A stretch of 64,000 nt of DNA from Tolypeutes matacus (taxonomy: Eukaryota > Chordata > Mammalia > Cingulata > Chlamyphoridae), in NCBI GenBank assembly GCA_026826555.1, contig JAKSZT010054565.1, positions 2,124,186 to 2,188,185 of the forward strand, read 5' to 3'. The number at the start of each line of letters is the position of its first letter. The stretch's first letter is position 1. The translations under genes and the position numbers were made by a program. The notes under the pieces are model-generated. The model saw nothing but the letters and a program-made list of their open reading frames with translations, made no database searches and was not told the origin of the DNA. Below, one piece after another: positions 45,701-55,460 of the stretch.

Positions 45701-48700
45701 CCTGGACCCCCCGGGGCAGATGAGAAAGGTGGCCCCTCTCCCCTTGGAAGCAGGCTGAGGGCACAGCTTAACTCTGGGGGATGGGGTCAGGAATCCTTTC
45801 GTCCTTATCTGGACATATTTTGGGCTCCTGGGATGTGACCAGAAAGCCAAGAGGGCATCGTGACTGTCCAGACTGGAAATCTGTGTCGGCTGGGGGTGGG
45901 GGTGGGGGGTAGCACCACAGACAAGGAATGAATGCAGATTGGTGGTCATAGCTGTGTCCTTGACCAGCCCGTCTGAAAGGTGGCACAGGCAGGAGACCAT
46001 GCACCCTACCAGGTCCCAGCAGGTTGACTGGTTCACGTGGCCTGCAGGGTCTGGGGTTACTTCCTCTCAGGCAGGCCGTAGTCCAACTCCCCAGGTTATC
46101 TGACTCATGCTCATGGGTAATGAGAACCACGTGCATCCCAGAACATTGCCCCTGCTCCTAACTGCCACGGAGCTCAGGGCCAAATGGACATCCAGAGTCT
46201 GGCTCATCCTGGGAATTTGCTGTGCAGTCCACACTTGACTCTGAGCATGTCACTGTTTCGCGGTACAGAGGACACACGTGGCCTTTTACTCCCTGACATC
46301 CTGAGTCAATACGAGCACTCCCCACCTGCCCATCCTTCAATTCTACTTGGACCTGAGCCTTGGCAGCCCACCACCCCTCTGCTCCTCAGGGTCCCCTGTG
46401 GGAGGGCTGAGTGTGGATAGCTGCTCCATTTCACATATGAGGAAGTCGGTCCTTCAAGCCAAGGCATCAAGGCCACTTGGGCATCAGGCCATTTTCTCGA
46501 ACGTGAGTTGACTCGGTAGATATCTATCGAACACCTATTAGGTGCTGGGGGACTCGCTGCTGAGTGGGGAGGTCACAGTGCACACAGAATTGTTCGAATG
46601 GAGATGTAAAGCACATCTTGGATACAGCTGGGAATGAGCTGAGGGCCTCACACACTGTATTTCATTTAATCTTCTCAATAACCCCATTTGACAGACAAGG
46701 GTGGAGAGGTGAGCAGGCAGGGCCTTGCAGGCCTGAGCAGGAGATGGGCCCAGGTTCCCTGCCCCCAGCCAGGATTTTCCATTGTGTTCCTGATATTGGG
46801 AGCTGTGACCCCTGTTTGTAAGCAGTAGGCTGCCCCCGTGGGGCAGGAGTGGCTGTCTGTGTCCAGGCTCCAGGCCAGGTCACAGCCTCTGCCAGCCCAC
46901 CATTGCCCACCCCTTTTCTGCTTCGATCCTGCTGACCAACCCCCAGCCCTGAAAATCCACCAGTTCTTCTCCCTTATCCCACTGGCCCTTGCCCAGGATC
47001 TGAAACATTTTAATGGTGCCAGGAAACAAGGTCTCTTTGGGGTCTATGTCTGCAGCCTGGGTTCTAGGCCAGGGAGGAGTCTAGGGGAAGGAGCTCCCTG
47101 GTGGGGAAGGGGAAGATAGAAATTCAAGTGGCAAAGTACAGAGTAGGGTCTGGGGAACTACAGGGCTGTGAAGTGGGATGAGGAGCCCCAAACCCAGCAT
47201 TTTCAAGGAGGGCTTCATGGAGGATGTTCTACTCCCTGAGCCGATCCAGGACTGTGGATTTTGGACAAAAGAAAAAGAGCAGGAGGGAGTGGATGCAGCT
47301 CAAGTGGTTGAGCACCTGCTTCCCATGTCCCCTCACGGAAACCTGGGTTCAATCCTCAATACCTCCTAAAAAAAAAAAAAAAAAGGCAGAAAAGTGACAT
47401 GATCAAAGTCTTGGTTTGGTAGGCCAGCTTTGGAAGGAGGACAGGTGGCTAGAGGTTGTCCAGGCAAGGCAGGGACACATAGGAGTGACTGCCCTCTGCC
47501 CTCACTCAGGGGCTGAGCTCCAGCATTTGTGCTTGCTCCACCTCCAGGCAATAAGGGGGCAGGACTGGTCCGGAGCCTGGTCAGATGGACAAGGTGTCAT
47601 TCCCCCCTGCCCCCACCCAGGGACTGGGCACAGGGATGGATGGGAGATGAGGGCCCAGCAGCCTCTGCATTCTCCCATCTCCTCCAGGAAGTGTTCCCGG
47701 CACCCTTCCTTACTGCAGACTCCAGAGCCCCACAGATGCCAGGGCTGCTCAAGGGGACCCCCAGAGCTGACCGAGGCCTGGCCTGATGCCCACCATGTCT
47801 CCACCCCCCAGGGAACATCATCGGCTCAGGCATCTTCATCTCGCCCAAGGGTGTCCTGGAGCACTCGGGCTCCGTGGGTCTGGCCCTCTTCGTCTGGATC
47901 CTGGGTGGGGGAGTCACCGCCCTAGGCTCCCTCTGCTACGCGGAGCTGGGAGTCACCATCCCCAAGTCCGGAGGGGACTATGCCTACGTCACAGAGGTCT
48001 TCGGGGGCCTGGCTGGGTGAGTGTGGGGCCGCGCAGGGCAGGGGGCAGTCTCTCTGGAATGGGATGGCTGCTTGGGCTCCAGACCTCCGTTTCTTCAGCT
48101 GCTTCCTAGATCACAGGGGATGGATAGAGGGAAGGAGGTGGGCTGTTGGGCAGCCTTCCAAGGCTAGGGTAGGCAGCACAAGTGCCCACCCTACTCTACT
48201 GGAGTCTGCTGGACACTCCAGCCAAACTCTCAACCTCTCTGTGTCCCCTTTTAAATGGAACCCTGGTGAAGCCCCACTGCCCACCCAGGCACTCATGGGT
48301 GCAGAGGCTCTATCTGAACCCACTAGGTAAGGCAAAGAGGGGGGTTAGTGTTTAGTAAACCCACAGGCAGTGGGGGGAGGATGATGTTCCCATCACATGC
48401 CCTAAAGAAGCCCCCTTTAGTGCCCCTGCAGCTCTTTATTGGCAAGCACCTACCACGTGCCAAGGGCTGGGGATGCAGTGATAAAAAGACCCATCCCTGC
48501 CCTCAAGTTGCTCCCAGGGCAGTGGGGAGGCAGTCATCCAAATGTGATGGACACCTGCAAGAGCAACGAGAATGGGGCGCGTGCCACCTAGGGAGGCTCC
48601 CAGGACAACCCACATTAGAACCAAAGCTGCAAAGAAGGGGAGAGTTTTTCTTGGCCGACAGTGAGGAAGGCATCCCGGGGAGAGGCACGGTGGCCTGGGA

Positions 48701-51700
48701 CAAGGTCATGTTCCTGGCTCAGAGGAGGCAGGGCAGGGGGACAGGAAGTTGTGACATCCATCCAGATGAGTGGTGCCGAGGGCCTGAATAAAGGCACAGG
48801 CAGATTCCAGAGTCGTTTAGGAGCCTGCACCAGGAGGATATGAGCCAGTGTGGGCACAGTAGGCAGACATCTGCTTTTCATCTCAGAGGCTCCGTAGCTG
48901 GAGTTCCTGAGATGTAGTCAGGGTGTGAGTGGGGGATCTGGAGTCCCAGGGAAAGGTCTAGGGTGCAATATACCAAGTTGGGTTCTGAGGGATATGGGCC
49001 AGAGGCCGGGGGCCAGTACCTGGGTGGCCACGCATGGGGCCCTGGCAGGGCGTGCATACCCTGTGGGGCTCGCCGTTGAGCTGAGGGTCCTCAAGGAGCC
49101 TGGAGCTAAGAAAGTCAAAGAATCATGTTGTGAGGCTGGAGAGAACAGTCGGGAGAAAGTGGAAGGGAAGAGGGCCCGGGACTGTGGCCACAGCCAGCAT
49201 TGTGGGGTGAGCAGAGTGGAGTCCCCAGCAGGGGAGGAAGGCCACAGAGTGTCCCAGAAGCCAAGGGAGGCAGGGGAGCAGGGCTACAGAGCAAAGGCGA
49301 GGACCACGAGGACCCCATGAGAGGTCGCTGGTGTCCCTGGCTAAGGCAATCCCCACTCTGGAGGGCTGGCCGAGTCTTGGAGGACCAGCCCCAAGGACAG
49401 GCCCTCCCCAGGTGCAGGCGGAGCCCCAGGGAACAGCTCTGGCCTCAGCCTTGCGTACAGAACCCCCTACCACCCGGGTGCCCTTGCAGGGGTGACATGC
49501 AGGTAGCGGCTCCTCTTCTGGTCCCTACATGCCAAGGGTCTCCGTGACGGGAGGTAGTGGGACTGTCCCCCTAGCCCCCACGCCCCCCACTCCAGGCACA
49601 CCTGTGACTGAGAGGGCCTGGTGCACGTGAGAAAGCTCCAAGGGCAGTGCTGCAAATGTTTAAATGCGTTGATCGCCTTCTCTGTGCACATGGTCCACAC
49701 ATAAAGCAGTGATATCGCTTTCCCAGGCCTGACACCCTAGCTGGCCCTTGGGGGCCCAGGCCCGGGCCCGCTGCCCACACAGGGGCCGGCTGGGCCAGGA
49801 GGGTTGCTGGATGCCATGCCACTCAGCCCTGGCTCCTTCCAGCTTCCTGCTGCTCTGGAGCGCCGTCCTCATCATGTACCCCACCAGCCTGGCCGTCATC
49901 TCCATGACCTTCTCCAACTACGTGCTGCAGCCCGTGTTCCCCAACTGTGTGCCCCCGGCTGCCGCCTCCCGCGTGCTCTCCATGGCCTGTCTGAGTGAGC
50001 ACGACCCCTGCACCCCGTGGGGGAGGGCTGGGGGTTGCCCAGCTCCCAGAGCCAGCCTCGGGGTTCAAGGCCATTGCACTCTGGCCACTGCAGGGGGCTG
50101 CTGCTCTCCTGTGACCTGGCCGGGCCGCTGTGAGGGTGTGGGCCTTGGGCACCCCCCGCCCCGCCCAGCAGCACCTTTCTCCACAGTGCTCTTGACGTGG
50201 GTGAACAGCTCCAGCGTGCGCTGGGCCACGCGCATCCAGGACGTCTTCACGGGTGGGAAGCTGCTGGCCTTGTCACTCATCATGGGCATGGGCTTCATCC
50301 AGATCTTCCAAGGTAGAGCCGGGCTGGGGGCACATGCAGGGCTGGGAGGCGATGCTCACCCCTGACCCTCTGCCCCCCAGGGCACTTCGAGGAGCTGAGG
50401 CCCAGCAATGCCTTCGCCTTCTGGATGACGCCCTCCGTGGATCACCTGGCTCTGGCCTTCCTCCAGGGCTCCTTTGCCTTCAGTGGCTGGAACTTCCTCA
50501 ACTATGTCACCGAGGAGCTGGTTGACCCTCGGAAGTGAGAGGGGCAGCACCCCCGACCCTTGTCCTCAGACTAGGCTGTTGAAGTCAGGCCAAGGGGAGG
50601 GAGTGCCGTGGGCTGGAGGCAGCTCTGTTGAATGGAGAGGGGAGACCCGGACTCTCTGAGAGAGGACCACTGCTACCTGGGGCTCAGGCAGTCTAAATGA
50701 TGCACGGGTGGGGTCCCTGCCACCCCCCAAGGACGATGTGTTCGAGCCCAGCCCTGTTGTGCGTGGCTGTGGATGAGCTGCGGCTCCTCTCTGGGCCTCG
50801 GAAATACGGTAGCTTCCTGTACTATTGTAAATGGATTCACCTATTTGCACTGGTCTGAAAACTATAGAAACCCACAGGATGGTTCCTAAAACTAAAGCTG
50901 ATGACTCCATCTGATGATCAGCCAGAGAAACGGCAAACAGCTGGAGCTGCAAGAGCCACTGGCTGGGGAGAGGCCCAGGGAAGGCCCTAGAGCCTGTGGA
51001 CTGGGTCTGGGGGCGCTGTGGAGGCTTTTCAAGGCTGGCTTTGTCTGTGTGCAATTTTATCTTAATGGGAGCTACTCCCTGCCCTGCAAGTGCCATGTGA
51101 CCCCCTCCCCCCAGCTGCACTTCCTCCTATCAGCCCAGGCTGGGGTGGGCGAGGCAGACAGCAGTGCCCAGTGCCTTTCCTAGCCTCAGATCCCCAGAGG
51201 ACAAAGGAGATGGAGCCTCAAAGCCGTTCCTGTTGCTGGGACCCCTGCTCCCCCCACCACAAGGGGCCGACACTGACACATTCCAATAACCCCCCCAGGA
51301 ACCTACCTCGCGCCATCTTCATCTCCATCCCACTGGTGACCTTCGTGTACACGTTCACCAACATCGCCTACTTCACTGCCATGTCCCCACAGGAGCTGCT
51401 GTCCTCTAACGCAGTGGCTGTGGTGAGTGGGGGGGCCCTGCTTGGTCCCTGGCCCCTGCCCTGGCCCTTACCCCAGCCTCACACATGGCGTTTCTTCTGT
51501 GTCTGCTCAGACCTTTGGGGAGAAGCTGCTGGGCTACTTTTCTTGGGTCATGCCTGCCTCCGTGGCACTTTCCACTTTCGGAGGGATCAATGGCTACCTG
51601 TTCACCTCCTCCAGGTGACTTGGGGGAGAGGGTGGCTGTGGGGAGATGAGACAGATGTCCTGGTATGTGCCAGCATGGCAGGGAACCAGAGAATGTGAAA

Positions 51701-53498
51701 TACAGTCAAGGGGAGCCCACCTAAAGCCGGGACAATGAGCTTCCCAGAAACGAAAGTTTGGGGACGTAAAGAAAGCAAGAAGGAGGTGGGCTAGATGAAG
51801 GGAAGAACTGCCCAACAGTGGGGCTGCTGGGCCCTGGAGCAGGAGGTCAGAGGTGACAGTTCAAGAGGGACAGGAGTCCAGAGCTGATGACCAGGCTCTG
51901 GCCAGTGGGAAGGCCCCAAGGCTGGGCTCATGGCCCCCAACCCCTGTCCCCAACCCCAGGCTGTGCTTCTCAGGAGCCCGGGAGGGGCACCTGCCCAGCC
52001 TGCTGGCCATGATCCACGTCCGACGCTGCACCCCAATCCCTGCCCTCCTTGTCTGCGTAAGTTGGGGGACCTAGGCCAGTGGGGTGTGGGGAGGGGCCGG
52101 GGCTACCCCGACCTCCTGGCCTAAGCGAGGGTGGCCCTGAGCCACCTGTGGGGATGACAGGAGGCAGCTGGGAGGCCAGCCCTCAGCCCCGGGTCCTCTC
52201 CTAGTGTGGAGCCACAGCCGTCATCATGCTTGTGGGAGACACGTACACGCTCATCAACTACGTGTCCTTCATCAACTACCTCTGCTACGGCGTCACCATC
52301 CTGGGGCTGCTCGTGCTGCGCTGGAGGAGGCCGGCGCTCCACAGGCCCATCAAGGTGAGGCTGGGCGTGGGGTGGGCAGGCCAGTGTGCTGAGAGCTCTC
52401 AGACCCACCCGGTCGCCCGCTTAGGGCACCGAGAGGGCAGGCAACGACAGCTGCGCCATTCTAGGTCTCACTGTGTGCTGGGCCACGCATGTGCTGATGT
52501 AGTTCGTCCTCGTAACGCCCTACAAGGCGGGTGTGTGTAAAGCTCCCAGTTTACAGATGCACTAAGTGAACCAAAGCTTAAGGAACCTGCTCAAGAGCAC
52601 ACAGGCGGCTGGAGACAGAGCCCAGAGCTGGGATTCCGGGCACCAGCCCATCCAAAACCAGAAGACTGTAAAGTGAACTTGAAGAAAAGTCCACCTTTGT
52701 GCATATAGATCCTTAAGCCTGAGAAATGCTCAGGACCTGAAACGGGAAACACCAAAAGATAAAAATTGATCTTGAGCCAGGTCCAGCCCACGAACCTGCA
52801 CACCAGGCTGCGTGGAGCTGGGAGCAGCTGAAACTGACGAGTCCCAGCAACTGGGCAGACAGTCCCCCCAATTGGCATGGGCCAGGGAAGGGAGGCCCCC
52901 CCCGGGGTGGGGGGGGGGCTGCACCATGGCGCTCACGAGGGCTCTCCTCAGGTGAACCTGCTCGTCCCTGTGGCGTACTTGGTCTTCTGGGCCTTCCTGC
53001 TGGTCTTCAGCTTCATCTCGGAGCCCATGGTCTGTGGGGTCGGAGTCATCATCATCCTCACAGGGGTACCCATTTTCTTCCTGGGGGTGTTCTGGAGAAG
53101 CAAACCAAAGTGTGTGCACAGGCTCACGGGTGAGCAGGGCGGCCAGGCTCTGGAGATGCCCCACCCCCGCCCCCGCCCACAGCCAGGGCTCCTGGTGGCT
53201 GGGGTGACAGCCCAGGCCCCCCCCCCACCAGACATCTCCCCAAGATGCGACCGACCTGCAGAGGGAGCTGCTCCCTGCACGCCCCCGTGTGGGGGAGGTA
53301 TCCAGTGGGGGAGGTCTCCTCTGCTGCCCCCCAGAGGGCCAGGCCCCAACATCTGTCTGTCTGTCTTCAGAGTCAATGACACGCTGGGGCCAGGAGCTGT
53401 GTTTCGTGGTCTACCCCCAAAGCTCCCCGGAGGAGGAGAACGGCCCCTGCCAGCCCTCCCCACTGCCCACCTCGGACAAGCCCTTGAAGACACAATGA
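39638..53498 (+). CDS. SLC7A10: SLC7A10 (Asc-1 amino acid exchanger), 11 coding exons, complete
   Basis: Light-chain subunit of a heteromeric amino acid transporter. Asc-1 exchanges small neutral L- and D-amino acids (Ala, Ser, Gly, D-Ser) across the plasma membrane, partnered with SLC3A2/4F2hc. Coding exons: 39638-39788, 47812-48016, 49843-49994, 50187-50312, 50381-50534, 51299-51422, 51511-51614, 51960-52056, 52205-52354, 52952-53129, 53371-53498. All introns are GT-AG and the 1,569 nt join in frame to 522 aa plus TGA (human 523). Seen in the product: N-terminal [14 protein letters not shown] as in human Asc-1; the unwound TM1 motif GSGIFISP at residues 55-62; Cys154 in the loop after TM3, the family position for the disulfide to SLC3A2; and about 12 hydrophobic segments. 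The start ATG has G at -3 and G at +4. Expression in brain and adipose is known for the family and is not shown here. Identification is secure. Confidence 0.97.
42005..43060 (-). repeat. Long ancient interspersed repeat (L2-type, reverse)
   Basis: Starts catctattcagtaaatattc and accaggcactgccatgggca. It continues through ggatatgccgaggaactgga and gggatataaatttgggagtt to cctcaggactgagccctggg and gaggagccagcaaggaagtc. The order matches a common mammalian repeat; the family assignment of the right half is uncertain. Confidence 0.5.
43595..43720 (+). repeat. MIR fragment
   Basis: ttttgcagatgagaaggcat, gtaaagtatcttgtccaagg and ccctgggattcgaaccccta are the 3' half of MIR. Confidence 0.6.
46505..46720 (+). 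repeat. MIR/L2-type fragment
   Basis: atctatcgaacacctattag with ggtgctgggggactc, then cactgtatttcatttaatct and caataaccccatttgacaga. Confidence 0.45.
47284..47384 (+). mobile_element. Short DAS-type SINE in SLC7A10 intron 1
   Basis: tRNA-like head AGTGGATGCAGCTCAAGTGG, B box GGGTTCAATCC (47345-47355) and a poly(A) end. Monomeric, 430 bp upstream of exon 2 in the sense orientation. Confidence 0.7.
47812..48016 (+). CDS. SLC7A10: SLC7A10 coding exon 2
   Basis: Encodes residues 51-118, including the substrate-binding GSGIFISP stretch of TM1 and the SGGDYAYV motif before TM3. The acceptor is preceded by a run of C, and the donor is GG|GTGAGT. Confidence 0.96.
48017..49842 (+). other. SLC7A10: SLC7A10 intron 2
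   Basis: GT-AG intron of 1.8 kb. Contains a reverse L2-type element at about 48428-48840 (ctctttattggcaagcacct, acgtgccaagggctggggat). No exon-like ORF. Confidence 0.85.
48428..48840 (-). repeat. L2-type fragment, reverse
   Basis: Same opening as the other reverse L2 copies (ttattggcaagcacctacca), with accatccctgccctcaagtt-like text following in the usual order. Confidence 0.5.
49843..49994 (+). CDS. SLC7A10: SLC7A10 coding exon 3
   Basis: Encodes residues 119-169: TM3 and the following extracellular loop with Cys154 in VFPNCVPP, the expected disulfide partner of SLC3A2. Donor A|GTGAGC. Confidence 0.96.
50187..50312 (+). CDS. SLC7A10: SLC7A10 coding exon 4
   Basis: Encodes residues 170-211 ([22 protein letters not shown] and the following membrane segment). 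The segment [13 protein letters not shown] differs from human LIIGVGLLQIFQG by conservative changes. It is followed by a 68-nt intron. Confidence 0.96.
50381..50534 (+). CDS. SLC7A10: SLC7A10 coding exon 5
   Basis: Encodes residues 212-262, including [16 protein letters not shown], the conserved TM6 region of LAT-family light chains. The donor GTGAGA splits the AAG codon. Confidence 0.96.
51299..51422 (+). CDS. SLC7A10: SLC7A10 coding exon 6
   Basis: Encodes [42 protein letters not shown] (residues 263-304), with the NLPRAI motif at the cytosolic end of TM7. Its donor GTGAGT falls exactly between codons. Confidence 0.96.
51511..51614 (+). CDS. SLC7A10: SLC7A10 coding exon 7
   Basis: Encodes [15 protein letters not shown] through [12 protein letters not shown] (residues 305-338 plus a split Arg). 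The human protein has Tyr where this one has the first Ser of TSSR; SLC7A5-type transporters also have Ser there. Confidence 0.95.
51960..52056 (+). CDS. SLC7A10: SLC7A10 coding exon 8
   Basis: Encodes [32 protein letters not shown] (to residue 371), containing the GAREGHLP loop typical of this transporter family. Confidence 0.95.
52205..52354 (+). CDS. SLC7A10: SLC7A10 coding exon 9
   Basis: Encodes residues 372-421: two membrane segments around [21 protein letters not shown], ending in [10 protein letters not shown]. It starts and ends on codon boundaries. Confidence 0.96.
52455..52650 (+). repeat. MIR in SLC7A10 intron 9
   Basis: cactgtgtgctgggccacgc, gtaacgccctacaaggcggg, agtttacagatgcactaagt and gagctgggattccggg are in MIR order. 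Confidence 0.6.
52952..53129 (+). CDS. SLC7A10: SLC7A10 coding exon 10
   Basis: Encodes residues 422-480: the last two membrane helices ([20 protein letters not shown] and [20 protein letters not shown]) and the start of the cytosolic tail. Confidence 0.96.
53371..53498 (+). CDS. SLC7A10: SLC7A10 coding exon 11 with stop
   Basis: Encodes the cytosolic C-terminus ([16 protein letters not shown] ... DKPLKTQ) and the TGA stop at 53496-53498. The tail is less conserved than the membrane core, as expected. Confidence 0.93.
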
Positions 53499-53558
53499 GA
53501 TGCTTGTGGAGACCGAAGCAGCTGTTTCTGTTTACATGTTTATTGAGGGGGTGTTTTT

Positions 53559-53591
<33 letters not shown>

Positions 53592-53720
53592 CTGGGAAAA
53601 AAAAAAGCGGTAAGATTTTTAGAGGCCTGTTGTGAGGAAGCCCTGGAGATGTGGCTTCTTAGTGCTGCCCTGCTAGCTTTTCCTGAAAAGTCCATAAATA
53701 AATCAGGGCTGGTTGTTTGC
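53499..53720 (+). other. SLC7A10: SLC7A10 3' UTR with poly(A) signal
   Basis: AATAAA at 53697-53702, 199 nt after the stop, followed by GT-rich sequence (ggttgtttgcttgtgtcc), is the best cleavage signal. The UTR also contains a run of about 29 A (53562-53590) and a second A run near 53600. The exact cleavage position is inferred. Confidence 0.6.
53697..53702 (+). terminator. SLC7A10: SLC7A10 poly(A) signal AATAAA
   Basis: Canonical hexamer within ATAAATAAAT, with a GT-rich downstream element starting about 10 nt later. It is the only canonical + strand signal in the first kilobase after the stop. Confidence 0.65.
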
Positions 53721-54587
53721 TTGTGTCCAGGTGAGTCCCTGGTGGGTACAGACAGGGGCTGGTGGTGGCATAACTCTGGGGGCAGGAGGGATGCCTGTTG
53801 TTGGCTGGGGAAGGTGCCTCTTCCCTCACATTTGGGGCTTTGCTGCTTTACCCACAACCCCCCTGCCCCCCTCCTGAGGTCATCTCAGGCCCAAAGGGGC
53901 ATGGAGATTGTGAAGGTGCTTGTCTGCCCCTCACCCAGGCTCCTTGATGCCAGCCTAGGGCTCAGCCACCCTAGAGAGGCAAGGGATTCCCATAAATCAT
54001 CATCACAGAGTGGGTGTCAGGACTTCAGAACTCACAGTCCCACCCACACCTTCCTGGCTTTCAGGTGGGGAAACTGAGGGCTTGACACAGGGTGGGATGA
54101 ATTTGGGCACTGTTGGTGCCCCTGCCTCTATACCCTGAGAAAGCACAGAGCGGGGTCTCCAGAGGGCCTCTGGACCCACAAGTGACCCCATGGCTTCCTC
54201 CACCTACACCCACTTTCCCAGCCCTGCCCTGGTACCCAGGAGACCAACCCCTCAGCCAGAGGGCAGAGAGCACCAGCCTGGCCAGATCCATGACAACACC
54301 ACAGGTATGAGGGTAGGGGCGGCCCCTTCTCTGGCCCAGCTAGTTGGGGCTTCACTGGGAAGGATGGCAGGAGGGCTCAGGGCTGATGGGGCAGGTGCTC
54401 ACCACGGCCAGGTACGAGGTTCGTGCCACACTGTTCCGTCCTCACCACAGCTCCTGGCAGTGGGGATGGGAAGCGAAACAGCTCTGGGAGGGCAGCTGGA
54501 GCCACCACATGGTGCGTGGGGCTAGAAGCCACAGGAAACACTCCAGAAAGCCCGAGCTGGGCCTCCTGCCTCTTGGGAGTGGCAGGC

Positions 54588-54610
54588 GGGGGTGGGTGGG
54601 GGTGGGTGGG
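54588..54610 (+). other. G-quadruplex-type run between convergent genes
   Basis: Five G runs of at least three, separated by single T residues, on the + strand. It lies about 280 nt past the LRP3 stop. Such runs can pause transcription; that role is inferred. Confidence 0.5.
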
Positions 54611-54834
54611 TGGTGGCCGGGCTAGAAGTGAGACCCGGGGTGTGCCTGCACTGGAGAGATTGCAGAGGGGCTCATCATGCCACCCCTCCTCCCTACCCAA
54701 CCACCCCTGCCCCCACCCACAGCCCTCACCTACCAGGCCCACCCAGCGAGCTGCCCATAGCCCAGCCTTGCCACTGGGCCTTGTGAGATGGCCCCTCTGT
54801 AAGAAAGGACACGGAGGCAGGATAGAAACAACTG

Positions 54835-54840
54835 TGTATT
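54835..54840 (-). terminator. LRP3: Candidate LRP3 poly(A) signal (AATACA variant)
   Basis: Reads AATACA on the - strand, 48 nt beyond the LRP3 stop, and is followed by T/GT-rich sequence. A 3' UTR this short is possible but unusual. The alternative canonical signal is at 53539-53544. Confidence 0.35.
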
Positions 54841-54887
54841 CCCTGGTTACAAAGCGGGGCTGCGGCGGTCACAGGTGCGTCTAGGGG

Positions 54888-55460
54888 TCAGCAGACCAGC
54901 AGGGCCTCGTCATCACTGGCCTCCAATGTGGGGGAGCAGGGTGGCGGAGGCCCCCTGCAGACACCCAACGGCTCTGGTGGGTGGGGCCCTAGGGAGTCGC
55001 TGGCAGTAGAGGCAGGAGGCTGGGGGTCCTGGACTGAGCAAGGCTCCCGGGGAGTGTCCGCAGGGGCCAGGCTGCCCACCAAAGGGCCCCCACAGGCCTT
55101 CCTGTCCTTGTCCCCAGGCCTGCGCTCAGGGTCCCGCAGGCCCAGGGGCGGTGGCCCTGAAGGTCCCACCTCAGACGCGTGGCCAGGGGCGCCTGGGGGC
55201 CCCTCGCCAGCTGCCCCGGGGCTGCCTGTGTCCGTAGGGGGTGCAGGGGCATCCGGGGCGGGCTGGAGGAGCCCGTCTCCCAGCACCGTCTGTGAGGGGC
55301 GCGCGGCTGTCAGCAGCGGGATCTGGCCGCGCGGCGCCCGCGGCCGGCGGAAGAGCCGGTTCCAGAGGCGGCCCAGGCGGCGGCGGGAGGGCCCGCGGCG
55401 GGAAGCGTGCCGGCGCATCTGGCGCCGCATGGCCGTGCGCAGGTTCTGGAGCACCGAGGC
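54888..55460 (-). CDS. LRP3: LRP3 last coding exon
   Basis: Encodes 190 residues: ASVLQNLRTAMRRQMRRH, a basic Arg-rich stretch, then a low-complexity Pro/Gly-rich tail ending DDEALLVC and a TGA stop. The basic and C-terminal ends are conserved with human, while the proline-rich middle is diverged, as is usual for this tail. Confidence 0.94.
   Translation of the reverse strand, partial: ASVLQNLRTAMRRQMRRHASRRGPSRRRLGRLWNRLFRRPRAPRGQIPLLTAARPSQTVLGDGLLQPAPDAPAPPTDTGSPGAAGEGPPGAPGHASEVGPSGPPPLGLRDPERRPGDKDRKACGGPLVGSLAPADTPREPCSVQDPQPPASTASDSLGPHPPEPLGVCRGPPPPCSPTLEASDDEALLVC

Larger units (their letters stand above)
39789..47811 (+). other. SLC7A10: SLC7A10 intron 1 (8.0 kb)
   Basis: GT-AG intron. 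Contains MIR-like pieces near 40100-40170, 41935-41975 and 43595-43720, a long reverse L2-type element (42005-43060), an A-rich run at 44581-44607, a MIR/L2 piece at 46505-46720 and a DAS SINE at 47284-47384. No internal exon with homology. Confidence 0.85.
53499..54887. other. Convergent intergenic interval SLC7A10 / LRP3
   Basis: Interval between the two stop codons; it contains the 3' ends of both genes. Two possible - strand poly(A) signals for LRP3 are visible: variant AATACA at 54835-54840 (about 50 nt past the stop) and canonical AATAAA at 53539-53544, inside the SLC7A10 UTR. A G-quadruplex-type run lies at 54588-54610. No ORF with recognisable homology. Confidence 0.7.
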
